From Halorussus salinus (lineage in GTDB: Archaea; Halobacteriota; Halobacteria; Halobacteriales; Haladaptataceae), in NCBI RefSeq assembly GCF_004765815.2, contig NZ_SBIS02000008.1, positions 248,001 to 312,000 of the forward strand: 64,000 nt of DNA, given 5' to 3'. The first letter of the stretch is position 1, and the number at the start of each line of letters is the position of its first letter. Below are positions 61,544 through 64,000 of this stretch, piece by piece. Under the pieces are notes generated by a model. That model did no database searches. It was not told where the DNA came from and saw only the letters and a list, made by a program, of their open reading frames with translations. The translations under genes were made by a program, and so were the position numbers.

Positions 61544-63895
61544 TCAGTTCGAACTGTCGTTCTCGTCGTCCTCCGGCGGCCCGTCCCGGACCGTCACCTC
61601 GACGGACTTGCCGAAGTCGGTGGTCAGCACGTCGAGGAACGTCTGGCCGGGTTCGAGGTCGAGGTCGGCCTTCGAGACGGTGTACTGGATTTGCACCGAC
61701 TCGCCGGGGTCCACCTTCACGCGGCGTTGCTCCACGAGGGTGCCGTCGATGCGCAACTCCACGACATCGGTGACGACTTGGTCGCTCGGGTTACTAACCT
61801 GCGCGTTCACGACGAGGGTGCCCTCGTCCAGCACTATCGTTCCGGGCGCGTCGAGCGCGGGCACCCGGAGCGAAGGCTCGTCGGCGGCCGGTTCTTCGGT
61901 CGTCGTTTCGGTCGGTTCCTCCTCGGTGGTCGTCGTTTCGGTCGGCGTCTCTTTCTCCGTCGTCTCTGTCGGCGTTTCCGTCGGGGTCGCTTCTTCCGTC
62001 GTCGTCTCGGTCGGTTCTTCTTCCGCCGTCGTCGTGGTTTCGGTCGGCGGCTCTTCCGCCGTCGTCGTCGTTTCAGTCGGCGGCTCTTCTTCCGTGGTCG
62101 TGGTTTCAGTGGGTTCCTCCTCGGTGGTCGTCTCGGTCGGCGTCTCCGTCACCGTCGTCGTCTCGGGCATCATCTCGTCCGGGAGGTCGAACTCCACGTC
62201 CTCCGGCGCGGTCACGACGAACTCGACGTTCTGGACCGTGACGTTCCGGAAGACGAACCGAACGTCCTGCACGTCGGACGCGGCTATCTGCCCGGAGTCG
62301 TTCGCGGCCTCGCCGACGGCCTCGGCGGGCGCGGCCCCGCTCAGAATCTTCGTGAGGTCCACCCGGACCGTCCGGTCGCTGACCGACACGTCCTCCACGA
62401 CGACCGTGCGGTCAACGTCGGTCGCGTCACCGACGACGAGCGAGAACTCCTGAATTTGGAGGTTGTCGATGCGGAACTTGAACGTCTGTTCCGCGACCGG
62501 CTCCTCGACGACTTCAGTGGTCGTCTCGGTCGCTTCGGTCGTGGTTTCGGTCTCCGTCGTCGTCGTCTCGATTTCTTCGGTCGTCGTCTCCGTCTCGGGC
62601 GGCGCTTCCGTCGTCGTTTCGACCGGCTCCTCGGTCGTCGTCTCCTCGATTTCTTCAGTTGTCGTCGTCTCTGTCTCTTCGGTCGTCGTCTCCGTCTCTT
62701 CAGTCGTGGTTTCGGTTTCTTCGGTCGTCGTCTCGACTTCCTCGGTCGTCGTTTCGACCGGTTCTTCGGTCGTGGTGGTCTCCTCGACCTCCTCGACGGT
62801 CACCGCGGCGTCGTCCGCGACGACCTGCTCGTCAACCGTGTACGGGGCGTCCGCTTGGCCCTGCGTCTCCACGAAGTCGAACGTCTCGTTGTCGTTCGTG
62901 TCCTGATACGCCAGCGCGAGGAGGGGCTGGGACTCCGTAATCGGCTCGTCCAGCGTCACCCGAATCTCCTCGTGGGTCCCCGGTTCCAGATACTCGGAGA
63001 CTCCGCGGACGCTCTCGACTACCGACCCGTCCAGCAGACTCGTGTCGTGAATCACGACGAAGCCACCCTCGGGGAGGGTCGCCTGCGAAATCGTGACGAC
63101 GGTCCCGTTCGAGGTCTGGTTCTCGAACGTGAGCGACGCCTCGGCCTCCTCGGTGGTCGTCTCGGTCGTGGTCTCCTCGGCTTCTTCCTCGGTCGTCGTC
63201 TCTTCTATTTCTTCAGTTGTCGTCGTGGTTTCCTCGACTTCTTCCGCAGTTGTCGTCGTCTCCTCGACTTCTTCTTCGGTCGTCGTTTCGACCGGCTCCT
63301 CGGTCGTCGTGGTCTCCTCGGCTTCTTCCGCAGTTGTCGTCGTCTCCTCGGCCTCCTCGACGGTCACCGTGGCATCGTCCGCAACGACCTGATTGTCCAC
63401 GGTGTAGGCGCTGTCGTCAGCGCCCTGCGACTCCACGAAGTCGAACGTCTCGTTGTCGTTCGTGTCCTGATACGCCAGCGCGAGGAGGCGCTGGGAGTCG
63501 TTGATCGGGTCGTCCAGTGTCACCCGAACCTCCTCGTAGGTCCCCGGTTCGAGATATTCGGACACCCCGCGGACGCTCCCGAGGACCGATCCCTCCAGCA
63601 GGCTCTCGTCGTGAACCACGACGAAGCCGCCCTCGGTCAGATTCACTTGCGAAACTGTGACGACGGTCCCGTTCGAGGTCTGGTTCTCGAACGTGACCGA
63701 CGTGTTCTCTATCGTCTGGTCTTGGCGGACCTCCTCGCTCGCGGGCGACCGGTCGCCCGCCGCGTCGGGTCCGGTCGCACCGAGCGTCGTCGCGACGCCC
63801 CCGGAAACTGTTCCCAAAACGAGCATGATAGCCAGAGCTACGTGCTTGCGGCTCACTTTTTTCTCCCCGAAGGTACTCACTTCGAGGAGCGGCAT
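61544..63895 (-). CDS. Thr/Glu-rich mucin-like surface protein with duplicated DUF7282-like modules
   Basis: A 783-residue secreted protein. VALAIMLVLGTVSGGVATTLG is the signal segment. Two near-identical modules (about 67-181 and 251-366) share FENQTSNGTVV, GGFVVxHD-SLL-GSV, RGVSEYLEPGT and LALAYQDTNDNETFDFVE, resembling DUF7282. A third folded region (468-575) and a CARDB-like C-terminal domain (LRVPALDAPGTIVLDEGTLVV) follow. Between them are long T-T-E-E repeats, probably O-glycosylated spacers. There is no recognisable C-terminal PGF or membrane anchor. The start at 63895 could instead be GTG 63856. It would be a cell-surface or secreted adhesin-like protein. Confidence 0.82.
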   Translation of the reverse strand: MPLLEVSTFGEKKVSRKHVALAIMLVLGTVSGGVATTLGATGPDAAGDRSPASEEVRQDQTIENTSVTFENQTSNGTVVTVSQVNLTEGGFVVVHDESLLEGSVLGSVRGVSEYLEPGTYEEVRVTLDDPINDSQRLLALAYQDTNDNETFDFVESQGADDSAYTVDNQVVADDATVTVEEAEETTTTAEEAEETTTTEEPVETTTEEEVEETTTTAEEVEETTTTTEEIEETTTEEEAEETTTETTTEEAEASLTFENQTSNGTVVTISQATLPEGGFVVIHDTSLLDGSVVESVRGVSEYLEPGTHEEIRVTLDEPITESQPLLALAYQDTNDNETFDFVETQGQADAPYTVDEQVVADDAAVTVEEVEETTTTEEPVETTTEEVETTTEETETTTEETETTTEETETTTTEEIEETTTEEPVETTTEAPPETETTTEEIETTTTETETTTEATETTTEVVEEPVAEQTFKFRIDNLQIQEFSLVVGDATDVDRTVVVEDVSVSDRTVRVDLTKILSGAAPAEAVGEAANDSGQIAASDVQDVRFVFRNVTVQNVEFVVTAPEDVEFDLPDEMMPETTTVTETPTETTTEEEPTETTTTEEEPPTETTTTAEEPPTETTTTAEEEPTETTTEEATPTETPTETTEKETPTETTTTEEEPTETTTEEPAADEPSLRVPALDAPGTIVLDEGTLVVNAQVSNPSDQVVTDVVELRIDGTLVEQRRVKVDPGESVQIQYTVSKADLDLEPGQTFLDVLTTDFGKSVEVTVRDGPPEDDENDSSN
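61890..62150. repeat. Low-complexity TTE/ETTT-coding repeat block, C-terminal
   Basis: On the plus strand the sequence reiterates TCGGTCGTCGTCTC-like and TCCGTCGTC units that encode ETTTEEEP/PTETTT repeats of the mucin-like protein. Similar blocks occur at about 62500-62800 and 63150-63360. They are expansion-prone and may vary between strains. Confidence 0.8.
62867..63488. repeat. Duplicated ~564-bp module with exact 58-bp blocks
   Basis: Bases 62867-62924 are identical to 63431-63488 (58 of 58), and 63098-63132 matches 63661-63695, both at an offset of about 564 bases. These lie inside the two DUF7282-like modules of the mucin-like protein and show a recent duplication or gene conversion. 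Confidence 0.8.
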
Positions 63896-63915
63896 AAATC
63901 CGCTGGCGGCCGATA

Positions 63916-63930
63916 CCCCGATTCTCGGGG
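63916..63930 (-). terminator. 6-bp stem hairpin between two minus-strand genes
   Basis: CCCCGA-TTC-TCGGGG forms a tight hairpin directly after the stop (63933-63935) of the partial upstream minus-strand frame and before the mucin-like gene. It could end that transcript or act as an operator. No T-run follows. Confidence 0.3.
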
Positions 63931-63932
63931 AT

Positions 63933-64000
63933 TCAGACCGAGAGACGGCGGCCGACCCACCGGGGAATCGCGGCGACCACCCGGAGTCCCGGCGCGCCGT
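63933..64000 (-). CDS. C-terminal end of a minus-strand gene (partial, tentative)
   Basis: The minus strand from the window end reads 21 sense codons ending ...IPRWVGRRLSV and a TGA at 63935-63933. The basic, hydrophobic tail is plausible for a membrane protein or glycosyltransferase C-terminus. The piece is too short to be sure it is coding. Confidence 0.3.
   Translation of the reverse strand, partial: GAPGLRVVAAIPRWVGRRLSV

Noticed and set aside
61608-62906. Ser/Val-rich plus-strand open frames over the mucin-like gene
   Set aside because: They are the complement of TTE-coding repeats and lack any folded-domain pattern.

Overview
The window is a stretch of a haloarchaeal (class Halobacteria) chromosome. 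Base composition is strongly G+C-rich, the proteins are very acidic with halophile-type D/E-rich linkers, genes lack Shine-Dalgarno leaders, several starts sit about 25-30 nt after a TATA-like box (leaderless style), exported proteins carry twin-arginine signals, and several families are ones I know mainly from haloarchaea. I see no rRNA, tRNA or CRISPR.

Region 1 (1-23.4 kb) is a surface-glycan locus on mixed strands. It has GT4 and GT2 glycosyltransferases, a glutamine-hydrolysing asparagine synthase, a CE4 deacetylase translationally coupled to a formyltransferase, an ATP-grasp enzyme, an MsbA/PglK-like ABC exporter and a capsule-synthesis-like protein. Next comes a nonulosonic (sialic/pseudaminic/legionaminic-type) acid block: hexapeptide acyltransferase, CMP-sugar synthetase, two related methylases flanking a DUF4910 aminopeptidase-like gene, a CBS-SDR fusion, a DegT aminotransferase, PseG-like hydrolase and NeuB/PseI-like synthase. 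An asparagine-synthase-like protein without the glutaminase cysteine closes it.

Region 2 (23.4-31.4 kb) is a MoxR/DUF58/DUF4129/DUF4350 membrane module, plus two small membrane proteins and a 30-bp tandem repeat.

Region 3 (31.5-52.5 kb) returns to glycan work: three alkaline-phosphatase-superfamily (sulfatase-like) proteins, DUF1616, a Wzx-type flippase, a large polytopic membrane protein, four more glycosyltransferases, an ATP-grasp/beta-propeller pair, a beta-helix protein and two FemAB-like acyltransferases. The number of amide-forming enzymes across regions 1 and 3 suggests a heavily N-acylated, acidic glycan.

Region 4 (52.5-64 kb) is mixed: small membrane proteins, a DUF4112 gene whose stop codon abuts a 109-bp MITE-like element, a GH13 trehalose-synthase-like enzyme, Tat-exported repeat proteins, a MacB/Lol-type ABC transporter (ATPase plus two FtsX-like permeases), a small zinc-finger protein and a Thr/Glu-rich mucin-like surface protein. 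Functions are read from motifs and remembered families; no database search was run.
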